NCBI RefSeq assembly: GCF_035989885.1
Contig: NZ_CP108518.1
Coordinates: forward strand, 4,637,501-4,701,500
Length of the DNA: 64,000 nucleotides
Reading direction: 5' to 3'
From: Streptomyces sp. NBC_01232
Lineage (GTDB): Bacteria > Actinomycetota > Actinomycetes > Streptomycetales > Streptomycetaceae
Position numbers and translations under genes: made by a program. The notes under the pieces were generated by a model that made no database searches, was not told the DNA's origin, and saw nothing but the letters and a program-made list of their open reading frames with translations. This document shows, piece by piece, positions 8,901 to 17,422 of the stretch. Numbering within the stretch: the first letter of the stretch is position 1; each line of letters starts with the position of its first letter.

Positions 8901-9967
8901 TCGAGCAGGTGGAGGACGGTGATGCCCATCTCGCGCAGACCGACGGCGTCATCGGGGCGCGGCAGTTCGACGGCGTCCTCACCGTGCCCGTCGGTCACGA
9001 CGAGCAGCCGGGACGTCATGGCGAGGGCGTCCTTGCCGGAGAGTCCGCGGCGCACCTCGGCGGCGTAGGAGGCGCGGCGGCGCAGCTCCGGGCCGACCTG
9101 GCGGGCGAGCTGGGCGGGGGAGGGGGCGATGCGGCGGGCGGCGACGGGGCCGTCGAGCTGCTCGGTGTCGAGCAGGTGCGGCATCCACTTGGCCCACTCC
9201 CAGTCGGTGAGCCGGTCGCCGGGGACGGCGAGGGCGACGGCCACGTCGTCGGGGGCGTGCAGGGCGGCGGCCTGGACGAGCAGGGCGCGTGCGACCCGCA
9301 GGCAGTCCTCGCGGGGGCCGATGACGCTGATGTTGCCGACGCGGTCGAGCGGCACGGTGAGCGGGAGCTCGGTGCCGTTGCTGAAGCGGGCCGTCAGCGC
9401 CGATGCCTCGTTGAGCATGAAGCGGTCGGGCGGGGTGAGGACGGAGGAACCCTGCTGGCCCATCTGGAGGTCGCGCACGGGCATTTCGCCGGTGCCGACG
9501 CGCACGCGCAGGAAGTCGCCGTCGATGCGGCGGCGCTCCCACAGCCGGGCCGGGTCGCGGACGATGTCGTACAGGGCGTGCGGCGGCGGGTTGAGCACGT
9601 CGGCGTGCTCGCCGCGCTCGCGTTCCTCGCCGGCGAGCTCCTCGCGCAGTTCCTCCAGGTAGGCGAGGTAGGCCTCGCGCTGGGTACGGCGGGTGCGCTG
9701 GGCCTTGCCGCGCTGCGAGAAGACCAGCGCGAGCGAGCCGACGATGGTGACCACGAGGATCAGTGCGCCGAGGGCGGCGAACTGGCTGTTGCGGACGACC
9801 GTCATCATCACGACGGAGGACATGACTCCGGCGACGGGCAGCAGCGACATCGCGATGTTGCCCGCCTTCCCCTCGGGGAGGTTCGGCGGGGCCTCGATCG
9901 TGCGTGCCGCGGGCGCGGCCGGGGGCCTGACGGTCCGCGCCGGGCGGTGGATCAGTCGGGTACTCAT
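5993..9967 (-). CDS. eccC: type VII secretion ATPase EccC (three FtsK/SpoIIIE domains)
   Basis: 1324 residues, the size of single-chain EccC. Two membrane segments lie at residues 33-80. Three ATPase modules follow with Walker A motifs GATGSGKS (489-496), GGPQSGKT (838-845) and GDSECGKT (1124-1131). Walker B-like strands are LFVVIDEFGELL (about 600), VLVIDGFGAL (about 945) and IVVLVDDYDVL (about 1218). In the ESX family the motor recognises the C-terminal signal of EsxB-type substrates and drives export. The ATG at 9965-9967 is two bases after the MinD-like gene's stop. Longer upstream extensions of the frame overlap that gene and are not credible. Confidence 0.95.
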   Translation of the reverse strand: MSTRLIHRPARTVRPPAAPAARTIEAPPNLPEGKAGNIAMSLLPVAGVMSSVVMMTVVRNSQFAALGALILVVTIVGSLALVFSQRGKAQRTRRTQREAYLAYLEELREELAGEERERGEHADVLNPPPHALYDIVRDPARLWERRRIDGDFLRVRVGTGEMPVRDLQMGQQGSSVLTPPDRFMLNEASALTARFSNGTELPLTVPLDRVGNISVIGPREDCLRVARALLVQAAALHAPDDVAVALAVPGDRLTDWEWAKWMPHLLDTEQLDGPVAARRIAPSPAQLARQVGPELRRRASYAAEVRRGLSGKDALAMTSRLLVVTDGHGEDAVELPRPDDAVGLREMGITVLHLLEQRVQEPGHVGVRITVDGDRVLIEDLRQDEPISAHGTVDEVGIPFAEGLARMLAPLRLSAESLIDAPLSGPVDFADLLGIDDVARLDLPSLWAPRAERAFLRVPIGISDSREPVLLDLKESSELGMGPHGLCVGATGSGKSELLRTLVLALVATHPPEDLSLVLVDYKGGATFAPFADLPHVAGVITNLENQAGLVERVHASLAGEVKRRQQVLKDAGNVADIGDYAALRAERRPDLDPLPHLFVVIDEFGELLTAKPDFIDLFLSIGRIGRSIGVHLLLSSQRIEGGKLKGLDTYLSYRLGLRTFSADESRTVLDTTDAFHLPPLPGFGYLKVDTSHYERFKASYVSGAYRGPVQRAEDEDSGPLALEYEAFNTLSKPESTGGQEPSARRRETGPTEMGVIVDQLQHAAAPVRRIWLPPLPDAIALDTVAGPLDVGTRGMQLSKRRGRLMVPLGLLDDPTKQWQGEWFLDLTVAGGHAAVIGGPQSGKTTLLRTLVLSLALTHTPQEVGVYGLDLVGGGLQALSGLPHVGGIAGRADRERAARTVEEVRTMLALREDLFREHGIDSVEQLRSLHAAGRLPRLASAEIVLVIDGFGALRDDFEELDDAIVDILKRGGGYGIHVVAGMLRWNDVRIATQSNFGTRVELRLNDPSESSIERKLAETLSPDEPGRVLTDGKLFAQVALPRTDGLRDTSELGSVLERTARTIRATWSGEAAQPVRVLPHLLEPHLLPGPVGEPQRVPIGLDQTALAPVLLDLFHHDQHLLVMGDSECGKTNLLKTIAGGLIERYGQDELVFAIMDPRRSLRGVVPEEFNGGYAYNSKMCAGLAAGIAAELERRLPDDSAPLEDLEPGSWGGGPRIVVLVDDYDVLTTAGQSPLAPFVPYIPAAMDIGLHFVLTRRVAGASRGMYEPLVQGLRESGASAIVMAGDRSEGQLFPGVYASQQPAGRGVLVRRGQSNRLIQTVYTPE

Positions 9968-9969
9968 CG

Positions 9970-11190
9970 TCAGTGGCGCTTCTGGGAGAGCTGGAAGACG
10001 TCCGCGGCGAGCGCGGCGGCGGTCTGCCTGGTCGAGTGGGCGAGCAGTTCTGTACGGATGTGGCCGCCGTCCGCCAGGTGGCGGTCGTACGCCAGGACGT
10101 GGACGCTCGGCCCGGCGGCCTGCAGGGTGCGCACGGCCTCGGCGAGGTCGATTCCCGAGCGCGGCGCCTGCTCGGTGAGCACGACGACGGTGCTCGCCAT
10201 CACGTGCGGGGGCAGGCCCTGCATCCACTGCAGGACGGCGTGCGTGCTGCTGACGCCGTCCAGGGTGGCCGGGGTGGTCAGGACGCGGGCCTGGGAGGCG
10301 GAGAGCGCGACGCGGGCGACCTCGGCGGGCAGGGTCTCGCAGTCGACGACGGTCACCCCGAAGTAGCGGCGCAGCGCGACCATGGCCCGCTCGTAGGACC
10401 GGGTGTCGAGCATCGCGCCGATCTGGCCCTGGCTGCCGGGCAGCAGCCAGGCGTTGTCGCGGAGCTGGACCAGGTAGCCGGTGATGTCGAGCAGCGACAT
10501 CTGGGGCTCGACGATGTCCGCGACGTCACCGGTGGTCCAGCGCAGGGTCTCGGCGCCGAGCCGGATCGGCAGCGAGCCGAGGGCGGGGTCGGCCTCGACG
10601 AAGAGGACGGGGTCCTGCCTGTAGTGCGCGTACGTGGTGCCGAGCAGCGCGGCGACCGTGGACTTGCCGGCGCCGCCGCGGATGGAGGTGACGGCTATCT
10701 GGCGGCCGGTGGTGACGGGCTGCTGGAGCAGTTCGGCGGCGCGGGTGGCCTCGGCGACCTCGCGGGACGCGGACGAGGAAACGGTTCTGCGTACCGCGCG
10801 CACGGCGCGGGCGGCGAAGGGCTCACCGCGCCGGGCCCCCCGGCCCACCCCGGCGAGGCTCCGGTCCACCGCGGGCCGGGACTCGGGGGTACGGGGCGCC
10901 TGCGCGCTCCCCCCGGAGGCGTAGGGGGCCTGCTGCCGCGGCTGCGGCGGCCGGTGGCCCTGGGGCGCGGCGTGAGCCGGGCCCGCCGTCGCCGCGGCCG
11001 GGTCCTGGTGCGGGTACCCGTACGCGGGATCCGGGGCGGCCCCGGCGGGGACCTGCCCGCCCGCGCCGGGCGCACCCGCGCCGGGACCCGTCATCGGCTG
11101 CTGCTGACCTCCGGGACCCGGGGCCGCGGGCTGCGCTCCGCCCCTGAGGTCGCGCAGGACGTCGCCCTGCCAGTTGTCTCCGTTCGGCAT
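9970..11190 (-). CDS. MinD/ParA-like ATPase of the T7SS locus
   Basis: 406 residues. The first 130 are a Pro/Gly/Gln/Ala-rich, probably disordered tail. The rest is a SIMIBI-class ATPase with a deviant Walker A, IRGGAGKST (R171 onward), followed by the switch strand VEADPALGSLPIR. The layout resembles mycobacterial EspI and other ESX-linked MinD-like proteins with Pro-rich N-termini, which modulate secretion, so a role in assembly or regulation is inferred. It sits between eccD (21 bp upstream) and eccC (2 bp downstream), so all three are almost certainly co-expressed. Confidence 0.85.
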   Translation of the reverse strand: MPNGDNWQGDVLRDLRGGAQPAAPGPGGQQQPMTGPGAGAPGAGGQVPAGAAPDPAYGYPHQDPAAATAGPAHAAPQGHRPPQPRQQAPYASGGSAQAPRTPESRPAVDRSLAGVGRGARRGEPFAARAVRAVRRTVSSSASREVAEATRAAELLQQPVTTGRQIAVTSIRGGAGKSTVAALLGTTYAHYRQDPVLFVEADPALGSLPIRLGAETLRWTTGDVADIVEPQMSLLDITGYLVQLRDNAWLLPGSQGQIGAMLDTRSYERAMVALRRYFGVTVVDCETLPAEVARVALSASQARVLTTPATLDGVSSTHAVLQWMQGLPPHVMASTVVVLTEQAPRSGIDLAEAVRTLQAAGPSVHVLAYDRHLADGGHIRTELLAHSTRQTAAALAADVFQLSQKRH

Positions 11191-11211
11191 TGTCTGCCCC
11201 TGCCCCTTTTC

Positions 11212-12567
11212 TCAGAACTTGTTGAGCAGCTGCCCGTACACGCCGAACACGCCGACGGCGAGCGGGAAGAGTCCCACCATGCCCACCGATTCGATGAGGT
11301 CGGCCGTGCGCCGCAGCCGGACCTGCACGTGCTCCGCCGGCTGCACCGCGAGGGCGAGCAGCGGCAGCAGTGCCGTCGCGCCCAGGACGGCGAGAGGTCC
11401 GGCGCCCCCGCCGTGCTCGATCCACAGCATCACCAGCCGTACGAGGAGCAGTGCCGCCGCGGCGATCAGTGCCACGACCTCGGCGACCAGCGGGAAGGCC
11501 CGCGCCCTCGACAGGAGCACCACGGCCACGAGGGCGGGCAGCGTCACCGTCCACACGGACGGCTTGTCCGCCAGCGTCAGCAGCCAGCCGGCGGCGGCTG
11601 CGGAGACCGCGGTGACGATCGTCGCGAGGGCGAGCCCGCGATGGGTGGCGGCCAGTGCGTTGCCCACCTCGTGGCGGCTGACGGAGGTGCCGCCCGAGCG
11701 CCGGTCGTCCAGGGCGGTGAGCCCCGAGGCCATCAGGGCGAGGCGCGGCAGCAGGCCGAGCACCACCACGGAGAGGAGGACCATGACCGCACCGAGCTTG
11801 GACGGGTCGTCCTGGACGGCGGCGACGGCCTCCCACACGGCGGTGATCACCGCGGTGGCCACGGCGCCGATGAGCCCGCCGCGGCCGAGCGGCGAGAAGT
11901 ACCCGAGCAGGACCAGCGTCAGGACGAGCGCGGCCGCGACGGCGGCGAGCCGCGCGATGCCCGACCAGTCGTAGGCGTCCGCGGCGGTCCACGCGGTGAG
12001 CACGCCCAGCCCGCCGGAGGCGAACAGGAGGGCCGTCGCCAGCCCCAGGTTGCCCTTCCCGATCCGGGAGACGACCGCTCCGGCGGCCATCAGGACGAGC
12101 GTGAGCGCGGCCAGGGTGCCGGTCAGCGACTCGAGGGCGAACTCCCGGCGCGCGAGGAGCGCGGCGGTCACCGTGAGGGCGACGGTCGCCACGCCCGCGC
12201 TGCCCCTCCGGGCGGAGGGACGCCAGCGCCAGGCGCGCAGGTCGAGGTCGTCGGCCACCAGGTCGGTGACGTCGTGGACCACGGGGGCGGGCGGTGCGGA
12301 GTGGCTCCTGACGAGGCGCAGGACGGCACCGTCGGCCACACCGGCCGTCGCGAGCGTGCTGTCGTGCGGCAGCGCGGAACCGTCCGAGGTGATCAGTTGA
12401 CGGGTCATCGGACGTGACGCGGTCCGGTCGTCGAGCAACTGCAATATGTCCGGCAGCAATTGCCCGATGGGGGTGTCGGAGGGCAGGACCATGTCGGCCC
12501 GGCGCCGCTCGCCGACCAGGGTCACCCGACTCAGTTGCGACCGGGAAGTCGTTGCTGTGCTCACCAC
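11212..12567 (-). CDS. eccD: type VII secretion membrane channel protein EccD
   Basis: 451 residues. About 90 N-terminal residues form a ubiquitin-like domain (strand SRVTLVGERRRADMVLPSD, then helix IGQLLPDILQLL), followed from about residue 120 by roughly 11 hydrophobic segments. This is the architecture of EccD, the subunit lining the inner-membrane channel of ESX systems. The start is GTG at 12565-12567; a second GTG follows directly. The 107 bp upstream to the next gene holds no clear feature. Confidence 0.9.
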   Translation of the reverse strand: MVSTATTSRSQLSRVTLVGERRRADMVLPSDTPIGQLLPDILQLLDDRTASRPMTRQLITSDGSALPHDSTLATAGVADGAVLRLVRSHSAPPAPVVHDVTDLVADDLDLRAWRWRPSARRGSAGVATVALTVTAALLARREFALESLTGTLAALTLVLMAAGAVVSRIGKGNLGLATALLFASGGLGVLTAWTAADAYDWSGIARLAAVAAALVLTLVLLGYFSPLGRGGLIGAVATAVITAVWEAVAAVQDDPSKLGAVMVLLSVVVLGLLPRLALMASGLTALDDRRSGGTSVSRHEVGNALAATHRGLALATIVTAVSAAAAGWLLTLADKPSVWTVTLPALVAVVLLSRARAFPLVAEVVALIAAAALLLVRLVMLWIEHGGGAGPLAVLGATALLPLLALAVQPAEHVQVRLRRTADLIESVGMVGLFPLAVGVFGVYGQLLNKF

Positions 12568-12674
12568 TTACGGGAACCTATCATCGCGGGATTGCGACCT
12601 TTCGGGCCAAGGGGGACATGTGGCGGGTGCGGGACCGTGAACTCTCCCGGATCCACACGTCTCTGCTTCTTCCT

Positions 12675-13115
12675 CTACGGCTTCGCCGGCGTCGCCGTCG
12701 GCGTCGATGCCGGCGACTTGCCCGGCGACTTGGCCGGTTGCGAGGGCGTGGGGGACGACGTCTTCGGTGATTTCGGTGCCTTCGACGCGGACGGGCTGCC
12801 CGCAGGGGCGCCCGCCGGGCCGGACGGCTGCTGCGACGCGGCGGGCAGCGGGGGCGGCTGCACCTGCCCCTGCTGCATCTGTTGCTGCTTCTGCTGTTGT
12901 TCGGCCTTCTGCTTCGCGAGCGTGTGCTGGATGAAGGACCAGCCGACGCAGCCCGCGCACAGAACGGCCGCGATGGCGATGCCCGCGAACAGCTTTCCGA
13001 GCCGCTCGTCCGCCGTGCGCCGTGCCCGCTGCGCACCGAAGAGCAGCGCGTCCCTCATCCTGCGGCGGCGTACCGCCACCGACTCCAGAAGCTGGCTGTC
13101 GTAGTCCCGTGCCAT
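12675..13115 (-). CDS. short single-pass membrane protein with Q/P/S-rich tail, T7SS locus
   Basis: 146 residues from ATG 13115 (MARDYDSQLL). A basic cytosolic helix (VAVRRRRMRDALLFGAQR) is followed by one membrane segment around residues 44-62. Next comes a coiled Gln/Lys-rich stretch (KQKAEQQQKQQQMQQ) and a Pro/Ser/Ala/Lys tail of low complexity. The topology suggests a cytosolic N-terminus and an outside tail that could span the wall. It shows no EccB or EccE signature. Its place next to eccD suggests an accessory membrane component. Frames extending upstream of 13115 add a sequence without coding character. Confidence 0.6.
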   Translation of the reverse strand: MARDYDSQLLESVAVRRRRMRDALLFGAQRARRTADERLGKLFAGIAIAAVLCAGCVGWSFIQHTLAKQKAEQQQKQQQMQQGQVQPPPLPAASQQPSGPAGAPAGSPSASKAPKSPKTSSPTPSQPAKSPGKSPASTPTATPAKP

Positions 13116-13281
13116 CCGTCGTCCGTTGCCCCAGTCTCGGCTTGTCCCGTACCAACCACCGCTCCGGGGCGCGGTTCCTGAAGGTGCGCCATACGAAGCC
13201 CCCGGTGTTTTGCCTCTGCAACATAGAGCATCCATCCGCGTCGGGCACGTCCGGACCGGAGGGTGAACGTGCCGCGGACGC

Positions 13282-14133
13282 TCACGGCACGGGAGCGGGA
13301 TCCTTCGGATCGCCCGCCAGCCGGACCGTGCTCAGGATGCGCATGATCAGGGCGTCGTCCACGGCACCTGGGACGCCCGTACGGCCGTAGAAGTTCCAGG
13401 AGACGAAGTCCCCCTTGGAGTTCTTGAAGCCGAAGACCACCGACCGGCCGTCGCCCGCACAGCGGTTGGTGCGCTCGACGCCGGTGGAGCGGGCCTTGAC
13501 GTAGCTCCCCCTGACCCCCGACTTCGTCGTGTACTCCACCGGCTTGTCCGCCTTGACCAGGCTCTTGTCCGGCTGGGTGTAGGCGGCGTAGACCCAGGTC
13601 GGGGCCTCCTTCTCGGCGATGTCGGCGGCGCTCCTGGCGCCGGACGCGCCCTTGGTGCCGGTGTTGGCGAGCCTGACGTCCGTGACCTGGCCGTCGCCGT
13701 TCCCGTCGATGCTGCACCACTTGGACTTGTAGAAGGCGGGGGCCGTGTGCCCGATGAGGACCTTGTCCGGGTCCTTGCTGTCCGTATGGCCGCTGAAGAC
13801 GGTCGGCTCGAGCACCTCCCACTGCGGCGGGACGTCGAAGGCCGTGCCGTGGGCGGGGTTGATCACCGTCTTCCAGCCCGCGACGAGCGGCTTCGTCGGG
13901 TCCGCGGTGGACGCCGGCGGGCGGTCGCGGTCCTTGCGGACGGCGAGTACGACGCCGGTCGCGGCAGCGGCGAGCGCCAGGGCGGCAAGCCCGCAGATCC
14001 CGAGGATCACCTGCCGTCTGCTCCGCCCGCTGCTGCTGCCGCTGCGCCCGCCGACGGGCTCCTGCGGCGCGGTGAACGGCGGCGGTTGGTACAGGCCGCC
14101 GGAGTCCTCCGGCTGTCGGTACGGGTTCTGCAC
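13282..14133 (-). CDS. membrane-anchored extracytoplasmic protein (DUF8017-like), T7SS locus
   Basis: 283 residues: a Pro/Gly-rich cytosolic segment, one membrane helix at about 42-66 (VILGICGLAALALAAAATGV), then a globular outside domain beginning WKTVINPAHGTAFDVPPQWEV. It contains Cys residues in the KSKWCSIDGNGDGQ and NRCAGDGRS regions that could pair outside the cell. It resembles the DUF8017 domain found in Streptomyces secretion loci (name from memory). It is likely to be part of the same long transcript as eccD and eccC. Function unknown. Confidence 0.6.
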   Translation of the reverse strand: MQNPYRQPEDSGGLYQPPPFTAPQEPVGGRSGSSSGRSRRQVILGICGLAALALAAAATGVVLAVRKDRDRPPASTADPTKPLVAGWKTVINPAHGTAFDVPPQWEVLEPTVFSGHTDSKDPDKVLIGHTAPAFYKSKWCSIDGNGDGQVTDVRLANTGTKGASGARSAADIAEKEAPTWVYAAYTQPDKSLVKADKPVEYTTKSGVRGSYVKARSTGVERTNRCAGDGRSVVFGFKNSKGDFVSWNFYGRTGVPGAVDDALIMRILSTVRLAGDPKDPAPVP

Positions 14134-14197
14134 GTGCCCCTCCTGGTGCCTGCCGGCCCTGACGGCCCTGCCGTTCCTGCTTGCCCCACTGGCACTG

Positions 14198-15823
14198 CTA
14201 CTTGCCGAACGAGAGGATCGCGCGGCTCACCTTCCGCGGCTCCGGACCGTAGACCCTGCCGTTCAGCAGGAACAGCCGTCCGCCCGCCCACGCGATGCGG
14301 ACCCCGTGCGTGTAGAAGACGCTCTGGGGGCCGGTGGCCGCGGCCGGGCTCTGCAGCACCGGCTGCGAGGCTCCGTCGGACGGGGCGAGGGAGACGACCG
14401 CGCCGGCCTCGCCGCTGCCCGGGGTGACGTAGACGACGACCCGGCCGCCCTCGACCGCGAGCGGCCACATGGTGCGTCCCTTGGGCTGCTCGGCGGTGCG
14501 CCACCGCTCCTTGCCCGTGTTCAGGTCGACGGCCACCACCTGGTTGGTGTCGTCGATGCCGAGGCTCGCTGCGGGCTTGCCCGCGCCGATGTAGAGGGTG
14601 TCGGCGTCGGCCGCGGCGGCGTAGCACTCCTGGAAGCCGCTCGCGTTGCCGAATCCGTTGCACCGGCCGCTGACCGCGAAGCCCGGGGAGCCCTGGGAGC
14701 GGATCGTGCCGTCGGCGGCGAACGCCGTGATGTTCCAGTTCTTCTTGTCCTTGTGGTGCGCGGCGATCACCAGCGGGTCCACGGAGAGCACCCGGCCGAC
14801 CGTCCAGTCCTGCTCGTACTTGTAGCTCCATTTCGGAGCGGCCGTGGCCGGATCCAGCTCCTCGACCATCGCCCGTCCGGGTCCGCGGGCGTCCTTCGGG
14901 TCGGAGCAGTGGCGGATTCCGATCAGCCGCGAGCCCCCGGCGAACGCGGTCGGGTAACAGCCGTTCGGGCTCGACGTGCCGAAGAGCTTGCGGCCGTCGG
15001 TGACCGAGAAGCCGCTCATGACGGCCGTCCGGGCGACGGCGACGGTGTCGCCGCTGATGGCCAGCTCGAACTGGCTCGTGCTGTCGCGGGCGTTCTCGGG
15101 CGGCACCGCGACCTTCCAGCCGGCCTGTCCCGTGGTGAGGTCGATCTGCTGGAGGTGGGTGCAGCGCGAGGATTCCGAGGTGCTCTCCTTGACGGCCACG
15201 ACGAGCCTGCCGTTCGCGGACGGGGCGGGCGGAACCCCGCACAGCGAGGTCTGGAGCGGGAACTTCCACTTCTCTCGGCCGTCGGCCACCGCGTAGCCGG
15301 TGAGCCCGTTGTGGATCGCGCTGACCACGGTGTCGCCCACCCGCCACGGCCCGTACTGCGAGGTCCCCGACCCGGCGACCTCGCTCTGGTGGTCGCGCAG
15401 CCAGACCCGGGCCTCGCCCGGCCGGATGCCGGCGTTCGGGTCGTAGGTGTCGCTGCCCCCGCCGGGGCCCTTGCCGTCGCCCTGGTCGACCGAGGGGGAT
15501 CCGGAAGGGCCGGCCTTCGGCTGCGCGGGCTCGCCGGCGCCGCGCAGCGTGAGGGTGAGGTGGTACGCGCCGCTGCCGATCAGGAGCAGGGAGGCGAGCA
15601 GCGCCGCGACGGCGATCACCCGCCGCGGCACCGACGGCCCGGACCGGCCGGACGGGGCGGACGGGCCGGCCCCGGCGTCCCCGGCGGGCCGTGGGGGCAC
15701 GGTGGCGGGCAGGGGCCGCGGCGGGGCCGGTGCCCGCGGCTCGAACGGTGCGGGTGGCGGCCCGAAGCCGGCGGGCGGCTGCTCGTCGGGTTCCGGCCGC
15801 GGGCCGGAGGTGGGACCGGTCAT
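14198..15823 (-). CDS. membrane-anchored PQQ-like beta-propeller protein
   Basis: 541 residues. A Pro-rich cytosolic N-terminus (1-66) precedes a membrane helix at about 67-90. A large outside domain follows with repeated blades of the type VVAVDLNTGKERWRT and IGDTVVSAIHNGLTGYAVADGREKWKF, typical of PQQ-like (BamB-type) propellers. It is the first gene of the minus-strand run. Propellers of this class usually act as protein-interaction scaffolds, and here it may organise the outer face of the secretion apparatus or bind exported cargo. That role is inferred from position. Confidence 0.75.
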   Translation of the reverse strand: MTGPTSGPRPEPDEQPPAGFGPPPAPFEPRAPAPPRPLPATVPPRPAGDAGAGPSAPSGRSGPSVPRRVIAVAALLASLLLIGSGAYHLTLTLRGAGEPAQPKAGPSGSPSVDQGDGKGPGGGSDTYDPNAGIRPGEARVWLRDHQSEVAGSGTSQYGPWRVGDTVVSAIHNGLTGYAVADGREKWKFPLQTSLCGVPPAPSANGRLVVAVKESTSESSRCTHLQQIDLTTGQAGWKVAVPPENARDSTSQFELAISGDTVAVARTAVMSGFSVTDGRKLFGTSSPNGCYPTAFAGGSRLIGIRHCSDPKDARGPGRAMVEELDPATAAPKWSYKYEQDWTVGRVLSVDPLVIAAHHKDKKNWNITAFAADGTIRSQGSPGFAVSGRCNGFGNASGFQECYAAAADADTLYIGAGKPAASLGIDDTNQVVAVDLNTGKERWRTAEQPKGRTMWPLAVEGGRVVVYVTPGSGEAGAVVSLAPSDGASQPVLQSPAAATGPQSVFYTHGVRIAWAGGRLFLLNGRVYGPEPRKVSRAILSFGK

Positions 15824-16011
15824 GGGTGAAGTCTGGCCTGTGCAAGGGCAGTTCTAGAATAGATTTTTAGACTACTTCGCGCCGTCCTGCACGGCCCGCA
15901 TCCCCCTCACATCCTCCTCGTATCCCCCTCGCAGCTCCGGTCGCCCGCCCGGGAGCACGGCGTTAGCGTGGAAGGGTGGGGGCGCGGGCTTGGCGTGCGA
16001 GGAGGCCGGGC
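15824..16011. promoter_or_regulatory. divergent intergenic region, probable T7SS operon promoter
   Basis: 188 bp between the propeller gene (minus) and the serine hydrolase (plus). A conspicuous AT-rich patch at 15852-15873 (TTCTAGAATAGATTTTTAGA) lies about 30-50 bp before the propeller start, and could hold a -10 region for the minus strand. I could not place a convincing -35 box. An AGGAGG site at 15999-16005 serves the hydrolase. Confidence 0.35.
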
Positions 16012-17271
16012 ATGACGACACGATGGCGCAGTGCGGCACTGGTCCTGGCTGCGGTCGGACTCGCGGCGGGTCCTGTGGGCGGGGGAGCGGGGGCGGTGTA
16101 CGCCCGGGATGCCGCGGCAGCGCCCGTGCCGGCCGCGGCCGTCCCGGCTCCGGCCCCGACGCCGCCCCCCTCGCCCGCCCCGACCCCGAACCCCGCCTCC
16201 GACGAGTTTCCGCGGCTGACCCCGGCCGTGGCCCGCCAGCTGGACGACGCCGTCAAGAAGGTCCTGGCCGAGGCGAGGATTCCCGGCGTGATCGTGGCCG
16301 TGTCGGCGCCGGGCAAGGGCGAGTACGTACGGTCCTTCGGCGTCGCGGACAAGGCCACGGGCGCGCCGATGACCCCGAACCTGAACATGCGCATCGGGAG
16401 CGTGACGAAGACCTTCACCGTCACCGCCCTCCTCGAACTCGTCGACCAGGGCAAGGTCGGGCTGGACGACCCGATCGGGAAGTACATCGACGGGGTGCCG
16501 AACGGCGACCGGATCACCCTGCGCCAGCTGGCCGGGATGCGCAGCGGTCTGTTCAACTACTCCGCCGACGAGGACTTCTACAAGGCGCTGACCAGCGATC
16601 CCGACCGGCCCTTCACCCCGCAGGAACTGCTCGCGTACTCGTTCAAGCACCCGGTGCTGTTCGAGCCGAACGCGAAGTTCTACTACTGCAACACCAACCT
16701 CATCCTCCTCGGGCTGGTGGTGGAGAAGGTCACCGGTGTCCCCCTCGGCCGGTACATCGACCGGGAGGTCGTCGAACCGGCCGGGCTGGGGCACACGCTC
16801 TTCCCCACGGGCGCGGAGTTCCCCAGTCCGCACGCCCAGGGCTACACGAACCAGACCGCCTCAGGGAAGGTCGAGGTCTCCACCGACTGGAACCCCTCCT
16901 GGGGCTGGGCCGCCGGAGCGATGATCTCCGACCTCAGTGACCTGCGCAGCTGGGCGAAGACCCTGGCGACCGGGACCCTGCTGACCCCCGCCACCCAGGC
17001 GCAGCGGCTGAAAGTGGTCGACGCGCTCCCCGGCACGGGCTACGGCCTCGGGATCTTCAACGTCCAGGGCTGGATCGGCCACAACGGCTCACTGCCGGGC
17101 TACGGATCACTGGTCCTCTACCTGCCGGAGTCCCGGGCCACGCTCGTCGTGCTGCTGAACACGGACATCGGCTACGCGGGACAGGAGCCCAGCACCCTGT
17201 TCGGTGAGGCGATCACCAAGATCGTGACTCCGGACCGGGTCTACACCCTCCCCGCCCAGCCGGCTTCCTGA
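16012..17271 (+). CDS. secreted serine hydrolase, class C beta-lactamase / D-Ala-D-Ala carboxypeptidase family
   Basis: 419 residues. A signal-peptide-like N-terminus and a Pro/Ala-rich spacer (about 40-65) precede the penicillin-recognising fold. The catalytic SVTK is at S130-K133, YYCNTN supplies the Tyr-x-Asn motif, and HNG replaces the KTG triad as is usual in this family. It probably acts on peptidoglycan stem peptides or small amides outside the cell. The ATG at 16012 has a perfectly placed AGGAGG. It is divergent from the T7SS locus and probably independent of it. Confidence 0.85.
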   Translation: MTTRWRSAALVLAAVGLAAGPVGGGAGAVYARDAAAAPVPAAAVPAPAPTPPPSPAPTPNPASDEFPRLTPAVARQLDDAVKKVLAEARIPGVIVAVSAPGKGEYVRSFGVADKATGAPMTPNLNMRIGSVTKTFTVTALLELVDQGKVGLDDPIGKYIDGVPNGDRITLRQLAGMRSGLFNYSADEDFYKALTSDPDRPFTPQELLAYSFKHPVLFEPNAKFYYCNTNLILLGLVVEKVTGVPLGRYIDREVVEPAGLGHTLFPTGAEFPSPHAQGYTNQTASGKVEVSTDWNPSWGWAAGAMISDLSDLRSWAKTLATGTLLTPATQAQRLKVVDALPGTGYGLGIFNVQGWIGHNGSLPGYGSLVLYLPESRATLVVLLNTDIGYAGQEPSTLFGEAITKIVTPDRVYTLPAQPAS

Positions 17272-17422
17272 CGGAGTGTGCGCCGAATATCTCAAGTCCT
17301 CGGACGGTTCTCCCCCGCGGCCGACTCCCGCCGTAGCGTAGGGCGTCGAGGGTCCGCACCGCCGGTCACCCTCGACCCACCCATGCTCTGCGGCGCGCGC
17401 AACACCCCCGAGGGAGACGCAC

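Noticed and set aside
6611..10366. A 1251-codon open frame on the plus strand opposite eccC
   Set aside because: Antisense to the unmistakable EccC with three Walker A motifs; composition is the Val/Gly/Arg/Glu-rich pattern of high-GC antisense frames, with no ribosome site or domain.
9973..12417. 814-codon plus-strand frame opposite the MinD-like and eccD genes
   Set aside because: Crosses two well-supported genes and has the Arg/Gly/His-rich antisense signature.
15907..16833. 308-codon minus-strand frame
   Set aside because: Antisense shadow of the serine hydrolase, whose catalytic motifs and AGGAGG site are clear.
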